Below, piece by piece: positions 1-12,479 of a DNA stretch of 64,000 nucleotides (positions are counted from its first letter, which is position 1; each line of letters begins with the position of its first letter). Below the pieces are notes generated by a model. That model was not told the DNA's origin, ran no database searches, and was given only the letters and a program-made list of their open reading frames with translations. A program made the position numbers and the translations under genes. Source of the stretch: Prostheceraeus crozeri (Eukaryota > Platyhelminthes > Polycladida > Euryleptidae); the NCBI GenBank assembly GCA_907163375.1, contig CAJQUW010007110.1, positions 186,001-250,000 on the forward strand, in the 5' to 3' direction.

Positions 1-370
1 TAAATGATGTAGTGTATAGAATTATAGATGGGGCATGTGCGGGTATTATGGGGCACTTGGAAATTATGTGCTAGGTAACATATTTTACTTTCCATTAGTG
101 ATCATTGCAATTAGGTAGCATGTTTACCGGTGGCTTACAATGTGAAATTTCAGCGTGATTAAATGAGATTTACGGGGATTGTGATATGTAGTGCAAAGGT
201 ATGCGAGTTTTTGGTGTCTCAAAAATGATGCTGATGTAGAAAAAGGATTTCAATAAAATGCTACTGGATCTTCATCGATTATGCTTGGTGGCAGATGTCA
301 ACGTGTTGAATAAGCTAAAATCATGCTTGCACCGATCTTTTACTGTGTTGCAGGGATTGCATCGGGTGAA

Positions 371-1258
371 GATCCGGATCCGGGATCCGGCGAGGAACGT
401 TTATAAAAAGATGTTGATGGTCATTAATGCTGTGGAAAATCCTATATAACGATAGAAGTTATAAAAGTTATAGAGTCTCAAGCTCGTTTTTCTCGTTACT
501 CACTTAGAGTTGGAAGTGGCAGCCAAGAATTCGAATATAAATCTTAATAGAAATGTTTCATCTAGGAATGTCTGTAGCTCGGTATTGAATGACCATCTAT
601 TAATGTACAAAAAAGATATAGCTTTTTCATGCTTCGTTCATTCTAGTTGTCATGTTACCGTTGTAAACTTGTAACCACTGCACCCGCTTTATTATTCCAC
701 ACCAAGGAATAGATGGACATCGATGAACTCCAAAGTTAATAACATAAAGTAATATCCATTGTGCTTCTCCAGACATATGGCACTGATCCGACTACCTTAT
801 GCTTTCAATGAACAATGGCTGTAAGTAACTATTAAGAAGTCTAATAGTTGGATATGTGCATATTAGTTAAATAAACACAAATAAAAGCAGGTTTGATGTC
901 TTTTCTTTATATTATTAAATACACTTGTTTATCGTTATTGAAACTGTTTTTTTGATTAACAATCATGGTAAATATAGGCCTAAACTTAATTAATTCAGAA
1001 ATTCAGCTCAGTTATCATGCATTAAGAAAGAGCACACTCTAAGCTCGGTCTCAATAATAATACCGATAATTTAGATACTTATGATCATCTGTTGATATTT
1101 AGTAATGATAATTTGTAAAAAAGACGCATAATTTAAACTTAATCTCAGAAACCAGACTATTCAATGCTTCATGATAATGAAAACGAATGACATGTAATTT
1201 ATTCACTTTTGATAATAGGATCCGGGATCCGCCCGGGTACCCGGGTATAGGATCCGGA
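371..1258. repeat. Inverted pair of palindrome-rich GC blocks
   Basis: At 371-390 is GATCCGGATCCGGGATCCGG, preceded by CAGGGATTGCA. At 1217-1258 is a cluster of GGATCC, CCCGGG and GGTACC palindromes followed by TGCAATCCCTG, the inverted form of the same neighbour. They may be the ends of a decayed element of about 0.9 kb. The DNA between them holds no gene. Confidence 0.35.
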
Positions 1259-1419
1259 TTTTTGCAAAACTCGGGTATTTGCAATCCCTGCTGTGTTGTC
1301 AACCAATCTGAGCATTCTGCTGGACATTTTGAGAGCTTCAGCGAAATAGTTGGCCGGTTATATGATGCACTGTCAATGCTCGAAAAACAAGGCATTTTTC
1401 CTGCCTAAATATTGGAAAT

Positions 1420-4400
1420 GCTACCGCTAAACATGGCAGAAGGACCAGCGCTAATTCTATCTCACGACTTTAAATGTGATCGGTTGATCGAAGAAATGGA
1501 GTGTGATGGTATAGAGTTTATTATTTGATTTTAACCGATATGTATGGGCCTATTTAGATGCCTCGATATTCAAGTGACTTTTGACATTTTTAGTTTAAAC
1601 GAAGTGATTGTCCTGATCTACTGACGATGTGAAGACCATTAATCATACTGTAAAAAGTAATCGAACTAGAGTGAATTAACAAAGTTCCAAAATCAACTTT
1701 TGCCAGAAAGATGAAGAGCGTAAATAAGTAGTGTACATGTCGATTGGATCCAACATCTTCAGACTTGTTATTGAGGCATACATGTAGATGAAGACAATGG
1801 TGCAGCGATTGGAAAAATTCATTGTGCACTGTTTCAATAGTTCCGTGCAGTTCTAGTAGATTCGGGAACTCATAATCGCCTTTCGAGGATTTTCTTTTTT
1901 CTCTCAATCTTTGAGAACATAGAAATTTAATTAATTGCGTATGAAATGTTTCTTGAAATTATGAAATGAATCTTTTGACAAATGCACTTTCGTAATACTA
2001 GTAGAGCGAGTACAGTTTACTCGATACAAAGTTACAGCGATGATCGTATCCACCGTGGGAGAATTTATGTGGAGTTGCGGTGCTATTGCCGATTGCTCAG
2101 CATTACCATGAAAGGTTACTAAACTCAAGAAGTTTGCGTGTAACATCGGACTTCAAGAAGATATTTTTGTAAGTGACTGCTTCTTATTTGATTCCGCTGA
2201 TCAAAGTGACGTTGAGCGTTTTCAGTGATGCTTGGTGTGTTGAGTGTGCTGAATGAGTGCCGTGTGTTGAGTGAGTATTCCTACTTGTCAAGAACTTTTT
2301 TTGCATCCATCCAATATGGTTATTTTCTCAACCTTTGTTTTCTTTTGCGACATACCAGCAAAATATTTTTCAATTGCCACTTCGCATTTTCTATTATTAT
2401 CTCTATAATAATGTATTACTTATTTCATTTCGCCTTTTCTTTTATTTAGCTTAATTTGGCTAAATTATTTATTACTTCAAATCTGAACCTGTGTAAATGT
2501 ATAAGAAAACAAAAAACATATTTAGAAAATATTTAAAACATGATGGATAAAAGGCATTTTTCCAATCCTAATTTTATTATATCCCAACTTTAAAATCTTA
2601 ATCTGAAACCATTCTAGCAACTAGTCAGCATGAGATATTGATTGATTTCAAGGGTCCCATATTACTCTCCATATCAGGTAATATTGGACACTCGGCACTT
2701 TTTTACTTATTTATATATTTTGACATGGAGGAAATGTTTGTCTTCTTAGATATGATAGTTAAAATAAGTCAAAGACATGTTAGACCCATCCATGAAAGGG
2801 AGGAAAATAAGGAGCTTCACCTTAGTGGCTCATATTGTCTGCACATGCCCTTTATGCCCTGTACACGTACAACAATGTAGACTTTAAATAGGCCTACATA
2901 AAAATTAAATCAAAATGCACGACATTTCGCATATGCATTTTCCAACTAATTTTCATTATTTTACACTTCCATTAAAGAAAGAATCAAACAAATGTTGAGC
3001 AGATATTAATTTGTTAATTCGATCGAATAACCAAAAGCGTTGAGAGACATTGAGATTGGGGGCATAAACCAATGTGATTATGCGTGCTAGTTGAATGAGT
3101 TTCAATTATATTGCACACTGATTACTGTTCTTTGTATTTTCATTTGTTCCAATTGATATACACATGTAAATTAACATTTCATTAGCTTTTGTCAAAATGA
3201 AAAATCATGGAGAAACACATGTATTCTAATGACAGGAACTGTTACTTCTCCTATTAAAGAGGTTTTTGGCAACTAACTTATATCATATATAGATGGATTG
3301 TATTTTTTCAAAAGATTTACATCCGAGTATTTTAGATTTTGGCATTTAACCAGTAAATTCTTCAATTACTACAAACCAATTAGTCATGGCTGCATGAAAC
3401 ATCAATAAAATATGCTTTCAAAAATCAAACATGAGATCTTGGATACCGTGCCAAAAATATTTTCAATGCAGTGTGTGACTTCTAGAGTGTATGAACTGGT
3501 TGAAACGTAATTCAATTGGCATATAATTTTGGAAAAACAAGCATACTGAAATACATACGCACATCCTTCATTAATTTTGTTGTCAATTCCGTAGGCATCG
3601 GAAACGGAGATTTTATGCTGAAAATATGTTGGATTATTATTGGATTGGAATTGGAAGTGAATCAGAACATTATCTTCCAAAGTGAACACTGCTGAACAAA
3701 ATTGAATCATGAATGGTCTGACAGAATAATTATGAACGAGATGAATAGCTATTGGAAACAATGATGATATTGACACAATAATTAATAGTTGGATCAAGTC
3801 ATTGATGAGAATTGACTACACATATCAAGATAGTTAAATAGGAGACAACGCTACCGAACTATAGAGTAATGGCAGAATGCCGGTACACATGCTTTTTTCG
3901 GAGAATTTCCACTGCCCCTTCATTTCAGATAGTCTCATGCGGGTGCGATATGATTATCGAGTAGGTCATGATCAAAATTGAACAGAGTACTGATATCAAT
4001 TCGAATTCAAAGCTGATCCGATTGCTTAAAACTGATAATGAAGCATCGCGCAGCACATGTATTCAAATATATGTAGAGATGAGTTACGCATACAGGGAGA
4101 ATGAATTCTATCTTTGCTGTAGAGTTAAAATTCGGGAGTCAAACCGAAAAAATTAGCTCTAAATAATTCTTTAATCATGTGCACATTATTATGTTATCCC
4201 ATTTATATTATTTGGGAAGCAAATAATACTATATGTAATAAATGTCAACATTTATTACTTTTTAGTAAATCGAATATATTTAGGTCTTAAAAGGAGCTCA
4301 TGAATTTTAACATCTAATCTACTTGGTCTGTGAAACCAAGAAAGTATGAATCACCATGGAAAATTATTCAAAACAATGCTCATGAAATGCATCAATGGAA

Positions 4401-6090
4401 TACGACCTACGTGGTCATTTTGATGAAAAGTCCCTTCCCGTTCTGTTCAACTTTTCTAGACTGTTCGCGATATACGTGAGTATTCAAATTCAGTAACATT
4501 TGTATCTTATACGCCAACTGATTTTATAAATATATAAAACGCAGTATTTCACTGGACTTTTGAATAAATCTTGTATGATATCCGCTATCACTATGTGATC
4601 ATTTTTGCATAGAAAACAAATAGACCAAACACTTAATTTCTGTACTTAAGACTCTTACTTGATTTAAAAGAAGATTAATATTCAAAGAAGCTGAGAGATA
4701 TGCTACAATTAAGTAGCCTAACAGACTTGTCTCATGGTGGTTACATTTGTTGAGATTTGATAACAATAAGAATGTTCGAAACTAAGTTCTCTGCTCTTCA
4801 TCAATTTGAGCATATGCTTGATAAAAATGTTAAAATATTCAAAATGCAATAGTTAGATTTGAAATGAATATTGATATGAAATCAGAACGAAATTTAATCA
4901 ATTACAAAATCACTTCTACAATTTCTATCTGAAATCGAAAAGCACTTTTCCGACACCATGATGTTCTCAAGTAAAACAAATGTATTTTTGAAACCTAAAT
5001 TGTTAAAAAAATCACATCTATTATTCAAGCCTCATATTTGTTCACATTGCACAGGAGCAAAATCGCTCCATAGACGATTTTTTAATCGAGTGGTGGATCC
5101 TCGCATTGACCTCAGCATTAGTAAAGTGTGGAATAAATTTCCATTTTGTGCATTGAAATAAAGCAAAATGCTCCCTATTGCTTTTATTATGCTCTCAATG
5201 CACAAACCTAGCATAACATTAAGAGATCGTGAATTTGCAGAAATATTTACTCTTTGGTATTAAAGGGCAATGATAGTGACTAGTCAAGTCACGTAGGACG
5301 AGTTCCGGTCTCCTGACATCTTGACTGTGGCTGAATGTCTTGACTGAATGATATCTTTGAAAGAAAGACTTGCTCAGTGACGCTACCACTGAAGAAACTC
5401 GTGTAGCTATAAATGGAAATCTTCACACACAGTGAGAATTAAAAAATGATTCTTATTTTTCCGAACTTGAGGAATGTACTCGGCAGTGCTCAGGAAAACC
5501 ATTTATAAAGCTATTGTGCTTCTCTCCGCTGCGCCATTCGCAAAAGGCCAAAATTTTCAGACCGGCCCATCAGTTTCGATAGCCTGGCATGTTGGTTCAG
5601 ATCAATAATTTCATCAAAAATTAGTAATTTAATTAAAATAGTATCACAAGCAAAATATTTGAAAAATGAATCATTAACGAAGCGCACTTTCATGGTTGTT
5701 GCAGATCGCAAGTGCTCATGTTTGGATAATTATCTTCAACTAGCACCCTTCTTTTCGTTTTCTTTTGGTTGTATCCGTCTTTTCTGCGTTTCGCATATGC
5801 ATATCGCTACTGCTTTGATTTTTGAATACTAAGCCAACCCGTATACGCTGGTGCATTGAGCGTTCAGGTAGAGTGGCCGAACGCCATCAAGCGGGGACGT
5901 GCTGACAAGAGGCTATTGTTTGATTTGTTTTAATTCTTTCCGTAACAATCAGTGTCGTTTGTTTTTTTGTGTTTGAGGAGCTGCACTTGTTAGACGCTGG
6001 TATCCATAGGATTGACATTGTGATTACTACATGTGATTCCCATGTATGTCTGAAGTCATATTAAAGCGAGTCTGAAAACTTTGAAATATG
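1420..6090. other. No recognisable gene
   Basis: AT-rich DNA with only short chance frames. A short hairpin at 4235-4258 and one TAGGCCTA at 2889 are all I can point to. Confidence 0.5.
4235..4258. repeat. Short perfect hairpin
   Basis: GTAATAAATGT and ACATTTATTAC are perfect 11-bp arms around a 2-base loop. Possibly the core of a decayed MITE. Confidence 0.4.
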
Positions 6091-6099
6091 GGATTGACT

Positions 6100-6310
6100 T
6101 GTTTAACGACTACATGCGATTTCGCTTGAACATGGACCATTACGGACAAGGTCTGGTCCTACTTGAGAAGCATTGATTGAGTCAAAAGATGGACTAATAG
6201 AAAGTTCCTTCCGCACAGATCCCGTCACGCTTGACTCATAGTAGACCTAGACTAAAACAAATTGAGCAGTTGCCACCATTGAATGTCTGCCGTGGGGAAC
6301 ATACGATAAC
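6100..6310 (+). repeat. Dispersed repeat F, copy 1
   Basis: The blocks ATGGACCATTACGGACAAGG, CCGCACAGATCCCGTCACGC, TAGACCTAGACTA and TCTGCCGTGGGGAACATACG appear in the same order in copy 2 at 56826-57012. No ORF, and the ends are not defined. Confidence 0.6.
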
Positions 6311-6319
6311 GCCTCTTTA

Positions 6320-8514
6320 TGGTGAACCATCGGTTGTATTAAATATATAATTCATTAAATTTATGCTCAGAATGTGCGTGTAGGATTCATTGTGGGAATG
6401 TCTCAACTGTGACAATAGGTTGTTACTTGTACGTCGAAATGCAATTAATTGCAATAATTCACAAAATCGGTCGGCAGTTTGGAAGTTCTGAAAATGAAAT
6501 AATATACACGCACATGACCAGTGAATGACCACAAATCTGAGAGGAATATATCTGTTATTGAATTCATGAGAAGTATTTCAATTTTTAAACTTTAGCCACA
6601 ATTAGGAGTTTCAAATATGAATTAATTAAGTAACGTGATATGACCGAATTTCTAGAAGCTACAAAATTTCCAATCTATGAAAGTGGGATTCTGAACATTA
6701 AGGTATAAATTTCTTATTCAATCGAATTCAAGGTCAAAATTCTGCTCACTGCACTCTACATCTAAGGGACATTGCAGAGTTATTAGAATACAATTTTGGG
6801 GGAAAAGAAATTCGAGCTTCAATTTGTAAGATCCTTTCTAACATATTGAGTTTTGTTTAAAATATACAGTAGCACATAAAATCTAAGGGTTTTAGTAAGT
6901 AAGAGTATGAAAGCAGCATCAGCAAATAAACTGTGGCCACCATTTCCAGACAGCATTATCAGCAGATTTTTCGACTTTTAATGCATGCATTACATTTAAG
7001 ATAAATTAAGTGAAAGTGAAACAAAATCTCTGTGAGGAAGATTTCATTTAGCGAATCAGACTTAGATGAATCGGTGGGATTAACTTGGAGAGTTAATATG
7101 TCATTTATTCGGTAAACAGATAAATGAAGACTAAACAAAGACTAATAAAAAACAAATAAAATAAGACTCATCTTTCGATCGGCAGTAGCACTCTTTGGTA
7201 GAGGTATAGATCAACATCAGTCCAGTCTGTCATTGTCCTTAAGTCTTAAGGCTCCTGAAAATAAAGTCACTTTCCATATCTGAGTCTACTATTGTTGCGT
7301 ACATGCGTATAATTCCGTTAACACAAAAGTGTGAATTCCTTGAAGTTAAAGTGCTTGAAGAAAACTGCGCAACTCTTAAACAATCCATCCTGTATAGCTT
7401 CGACCGTTCGTTTCTTGTAAACTTAACAATCTTGGAGGAATCGCTGCGTGCTTCACTCTTCTGGGCAACTATATGCGACAAGTAACATGATCTTGAAATA
7501 TTCAAGCAATGGAAAACGATTTGAAGTAATACATGACAACTTGTTAACGATTGCTGTGTAAAATTGATGAACTATCTGGAATGCTAATGCAGCGCATTCC
7601 AACGGCTATTCTTAAATCCAATTTTGTTGAAGTCTGATGGTTAATGATATCATTATCTTCATAACATGCCAGAAGTTGTATGATGGTATTGACGTAATTG
7701 CCTGAAGAATGCAGTGATCAAATGCTTAATGACAAAAATTGCTATTGTGATTTCGTAAAGAAAAGGGAAATAACGGATATTTTTGACTTAGATTATATTG
7801 ATTTAAATATACATCTTTTCAGAAAGACAATGCACGCTTGCTCGATTTCTCAACTACTAAAAATTGCTGACAAACGGCCTCGTTTTTTAAAAAATATATG
7901 TGTACATTCTTCTCTGAACACTTGGCGATTTGGACCCTTACTACTATAGACGAATTATGTCAATACTCATTTTTGTAGCATAATCAACATTTTTACAAGA
8001 GTAATATAATGGAAAAATGTGCTTTGATTTTCAGAGTTGTTTGGAAGCTAGCAAGGACTGAATTTGTCTTCGTATTCTTCGAGTGGTAGAAATTCTTCGC
8101 TGGCAAACTAGAAACAACTTTCCACACCGAAAATTCTCATTGATATGAGAATTTTAATTATTAATTTTTAATAATTAATATTATTATTATTATATAATTT
8201 ATTATTTAATAAATTATTTAATTTTAAATACACGCTATTTGTGTGTTTCAATTTATGTATTTCATATTAGCGTATGATGGGAACTCATAAGCTCTCTGTT
8301 CAAAGCCATAACAAGAAGAGTAATTTACGAGTACTGTACTCGTACAAGTACAGAATATACAAATGGATAAATATTAAATGATGCTTCATTAACTATTTAA
8401 GCTATTGCTTGCAAGACTACAAATCAGATACGACGTCGATGATCAATAAATGCTTCTATTGCAAGGAGCAGAAAAACTATTTATCAAGGACGAAATGATG
8501 CTATTGGCAGGAGA

Positions 8515-8554
<40 letters not shown>

Positions 8555-8630
8555 TACTGGAAACTCTAAATACCAGTCAGGAGGCTCTCTAAAACATCGC
8601 AGATGATGGTCAGTCAGCAAAAAGATGAGT
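6320..8630. other. No recognisable gene; simple sequence near the end
   Basis: Nothing coding is recognisable. From about 8145 to 8230 the sequence is almost pure A+T with repeated TTAAT/ATTATT words, and a GA microsatellite follows at 8518. Confidence 0.5.
8518..8551 (+). repeat. (GA)n microsatellite
   Basis: About 17 uninterrupted GA dinucleotides. Confidence 0.95.
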
Positions 8631-8639
8631 ACATAATAC

Positions 8640-9760
8640 TCATCTTTGGGAAAAACGAATTACGGCGTAATGAAGTCGACAGAGCAGAACGCATAGACGA
8701 CTACTGGGTAGTCGCAGAGGGAAAGAATTATTGATAATGGTATCAGTGTTAGGGAAAAGTTTACTGCCCAATGACCATCTTTTTTCACACATGATTTCAT
8801 GCGGATGAGAATGCAAATGCTCTCCTTTTGCCGAAGGTGGGTGTTCCAACTGAGATCTGAATCTATATGCACTGCAAGGAATTTAACAGAATGGTTAAAG
8901 TTATCACGCAGAATCAATTGCTCTACATTGCAAATTTTCTAAAATCTACCCTGGTACCTACCAAAACAGGTTGTCTAACTATAATGCTCAATTTCCTATT
9001 AGACCTATTCACAGATTATCAACACGAAATTGAATCGATCTCGACGTAATCACTTCAATATCATCAAATACAGCACTTTTCTTAGCTGCAAAACAATCGA
9101 GACGTCATTGACAAGCTTAACCATACAGGTTGACCCGTAACCACTTGGAGGGATGTGATATAGAGACCAAACAGGTACAGACCTAAGTATGATCCCTACG
9201 GCACCCAACTAGTGACTGTACTCACATCACATTTGATATTGTTGATTGGAACATGGTGTTGCCGATTATACATGTAATTCTTCAGCCACATTTTGAAGCC
9301 ACACGGTAATCTCAGATATTGAGTTTTTTGAAGGAACTCTTGTTGATCAATTCTGTTGAAAGCTTTGAGAAGTCAAGGCCGATAAATACAGTCCCCTATA
9401 TTGAGTTAATCTGCAAGTTGAGACAATTCATCGTGTACAGCAAAAAGGGCAAGTGTAGTAGATGACTTCATTCGGAATCCAAATTGATCAAGACTGAGTA
9501 ATCTTGACAAATGCGGTTTACGGTCTGCTCTCAGCAACATTGCCAGGATGAAGCAAAAGACTAATGGGACGTGTCTCAGTGATGGATGATAGAGAGAAGT
9601 TTAGGACCCGTTTTATGTCAGCTATCTTTAAGGCGGGAGGACTCAATACTGAGATGATGAGGAGGCTGCCCAAAGACCAAAGCGCTTTTCTTGTAAAGCA
9701 TCGTTGGTATGTCATCACTGCAAGTAGCCTTGTAGATATGATAAGGCGGTGGAGAATAGT
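8640..9760 (-). pseudogene. Decayed LINE reverse transcriptase
   Basis: Read on the minus strand in several frames, this region shows RT landmarks in the right order: TETRPISLL near 9570-9590, SLDQFGFRMKSST near 9480, a motif-A block with SKAFNRIDQ near 9340-9370, a GxPxGSxLG-like block near 9180, and a downstream FNHSVKFLAVHIDSDLSW stretch at 8830-8890 typical of the region after the palm in Jockey/CR1-type LINEs. Stops and frame changes break it throughout, no endonuclease precedes it and no tail is evident. It is an old, 5'-truncated non-LTR element, unrelated in sequence to the better-preserved LINEs at 33 and 58 kb. Confidence 0.75.
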
Positions 9761-9829
9761 CCATTTTGTCTATGAAAGAAACACGTACTACCCGATGGAA
9801 CTTCGACTGACTTGGAGGGAAATGTGACT

Positions 9830-11260
9830 ACCATTTCGAATGCTCACTTTTTATTATGGTAGCATCCAAGCTATGCCAACATTAGTTCTTTTGATACTAA
9901 CTGTGCCATTACAGCTCCCGATTAATAAAATAAAATTATATTTATGATTAAGTGCTCTTTTACCGAGAAGAAAACAGTTATTCTTGTCATGACAGCCGTT
10001 TATTCAATGCAGTTATTTTAAATGCCTTGATCATGACAATATTTTCGGCGGTACTCCTTTTAAAGAAATGCTTGAATTCCTTGCATTCAAATGGCATGCG
10101 CCATAGAAATCCGACTTTTCTCCTTTGCAGAAGTTTGATGGACTACAATAGGAATCTGCTGTGCGCTGGAGATCGAATTAGATACAATGCTTACTGATTT
10201 AGATTTCCTGATCTACTTGCGATTTAGATGAATTGCTGGCTGAAAAATTACGGGTAGAAACTGAAATACTAAATGTAATTTATTCATTCAAATCATTTGT
10301 TTTCGTAAAGTGGCATGTTGGTAATACAATGCTCTATTAAAGTGCACCAAAGATTCAGACTTCAACATTTTTATTTGTGTGATTTGATGACGACATGGAT
10401 GGCACGTCTACAGTGGCCAAGTAGTTGGTGGCACCCATGATGTCTTCCTCGACAGATCGCTTGAAAGTAGAGTCAGATCGTAGTAAATGTATGTTAAGTG
10501 AAGAAAAGTTGTCGCTTTCACAACTGCAATTCATTACAGAAGTTTAACTGCAATAAGCATCAAATCACAACTTCCAATCTAAAGACAGAGGACGAAAAGA
10601 ATGATCTAATCTAGGAATATTGCTATTCCTGTCAGACATGCACGTAGTGTCAATGCTTCCGTTTTGTATCACATATTTTATCAATTCCGTCAAAGAGAAA
10701 ATTCCTTGCTAATGTAACACACCAGGTTTTCTTATCTTTGATCGGAAAGCAATAAATATGTGATATGTTTAACTTATCAAACTCCCAAATTAAGACAACA
10801 AGCAGACAAGCACGGTCATTTGAAGGCAAATGGTTGTCATTGATATCTTCAAATAAGGAATATGATATTCAATGACTTGAAATTGGTTTTTATCATATTC
10901 AAATATTACATATTCCCAGAGCAATTGGATTCAATACAGAAAATAATGGCATTCGAAAGAATACCTTTAGTGGGATCAAAATTAAGAGCATTAAGTTACA
11001 ACACATGCGGTGTTAAAGGTCACCCATTTTTATTGATGGACAGAGAAAAATTGCTTATCTGAAATTGACTAGAATGGAAGTGACTCAAGGTCGCGGTACA
11101 GCTGGAGGAATTGAATAATAAATGGAAAGCTTCAACTTCCGCATATATGAAGGATTCTAAATCAAAGATGCAGCAAAGATTAACAAGTGGTTCTATGTGA
11201 AGAAGCGTGCCATTTTTGTGTTGTTATCATGCATTGCATGACTCTGAATTTTCGTTCCAG
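9830..11260. other. No recognisable gene
   Basis: Short chance frames only. Confidence 0.5.
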
Positions 11261-11264
11261 AGGT

Positions 11265-12475
11265 TTAACCCTTTCCTGCCTGAAGACGTGTACTACACGT
11301 CTTTTGACATTGACGCAAAAGACGATTGTTTTTTGTGGAAGAAGACAGGAATGACGGTAACGTGTACTACACGTCCTCAATGTTATCATCCATTGAGCGA
11401 TAGCGTACTCAAGTGAACTGTGGTACCTGACGGCAACTTGCTTTATCGATCAATTTTTGATCATTCTCACATAACTTTCTCGTCTGTGTGGTCGAGACAA
11501 ATTTTCAAAATACTTCTACGAATTTACGATCTATCAAGATCGTTGTTTCTAGGAATAATGAGAACACTATCATGAATGGTAGTTGGAAAAGTAATTGCTT
11601 CTAGCAAGCTTCATATTTTATGAACCATTTCAACTTTTTATTTAGAACAAATGTGTTTACCATTGCAATGTTGCATGATAATAACTAATTATTTTTTAAT
11701 TGTGGGGCAGTTGAAAATGATTTTTAAAAAGATCAGCAATGTAGACTTGAAATTCCAAAATAATTTAATAAAATTTACATAGCCTAATATAACTGACGCA
11801 AATTGTCATTCATCATTCTTCACGAATCACGATAGAAATCAAGATAACTATGAACGACCTAGACTCTCACTGACACTTTCATCAGACATCGGCAAATTAA
11901 TAGTATGTTCTGCATTTGGTGTGATCCCTTCAGTTTTAAAGTGGTTGGTTTCTTCTCACATTGAAGTTTAGGGCACTATATTAAGACATGGGCCTACATT
12001 TTATAAAAGTTATATTGAAAATTAAGATAATTGAATTTAAGATTTGTGCGCATCTTCCACAGTGCAGAAACAATGCGCCAGTATTATAAGCACACATTCT
12101 TGGAATAGAACAAAGTTAGATAGATGCAAAACCAGTTCTACACTTCAAAAATATAGAAAACTTTATATCATCAGATTTGTCTAAACTTACTGAATTCAAA
12201 AATCGGCAAAGTAACCCACGAACGTCAAAGGGAAAATGTCAATGACAAAAGAACGTGCTGTACACGTTCTCGGCAGATACAACAATGAAAATATCGACGT
12301 GTACGATACGTTCCCGTCATACTGGACAAATACATCATCGCAAAAGCCGGCAGTTGATGCTCAAATTTTTGGACGTGTAGTACACATCTTCGTCATTTCA
12401 CAGAAACCCTGCCGGCGTCAAGGATCCATTTCTTTGAATGGTGGCAAGACAAATCAGTGACACGTGGCAGGTAAT
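11265..12475. repeat. Palindrome-rich repeat with five copies of a 17-bp palindrome
   Basis: The palindrome GACGTGTACTACACGTC occurs at about 11286 and, with small changes, at 11358, 12254, 12297 and 12375, the last inverted. The neighbouring CTGCC and TTTTGACATTGACG words are also shared, inverted, between the two ends, so the segment looks like an element with complex subterminal repeats. Its left edge reads TTAACCCTTTCCTGCC, resembling a piggyBac-type end after its TTAA target; the right edge is not clear. The middle (about 11420-12190) shows nothing coding. Confidence 0.5.
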
Positions 12476-12479
12476 TTGC

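Noticed and set aside
1590-1907. Minus-strand frame with HVCLNN...FLA, faintly like a later part of SLC4A11
   Set aside because: The highly conserved GENSCEVRF-type block of that region is absent, and spacing is off by two residues. Chance resemblance is more likely.
3402-3797. 131-codon minus-strand frame with a hydrophobic start resembling a signal peptide
   Set aside because: It starts at TTG, not ATG, is AT-rich and matches no family I know.
4958-5161. Plus-strand frame ending DLSISKVWNKFPF, like the C-terminal WN.LP end of some LINE polymerases
   Set aside because: Too short and without any upstream RT motif.
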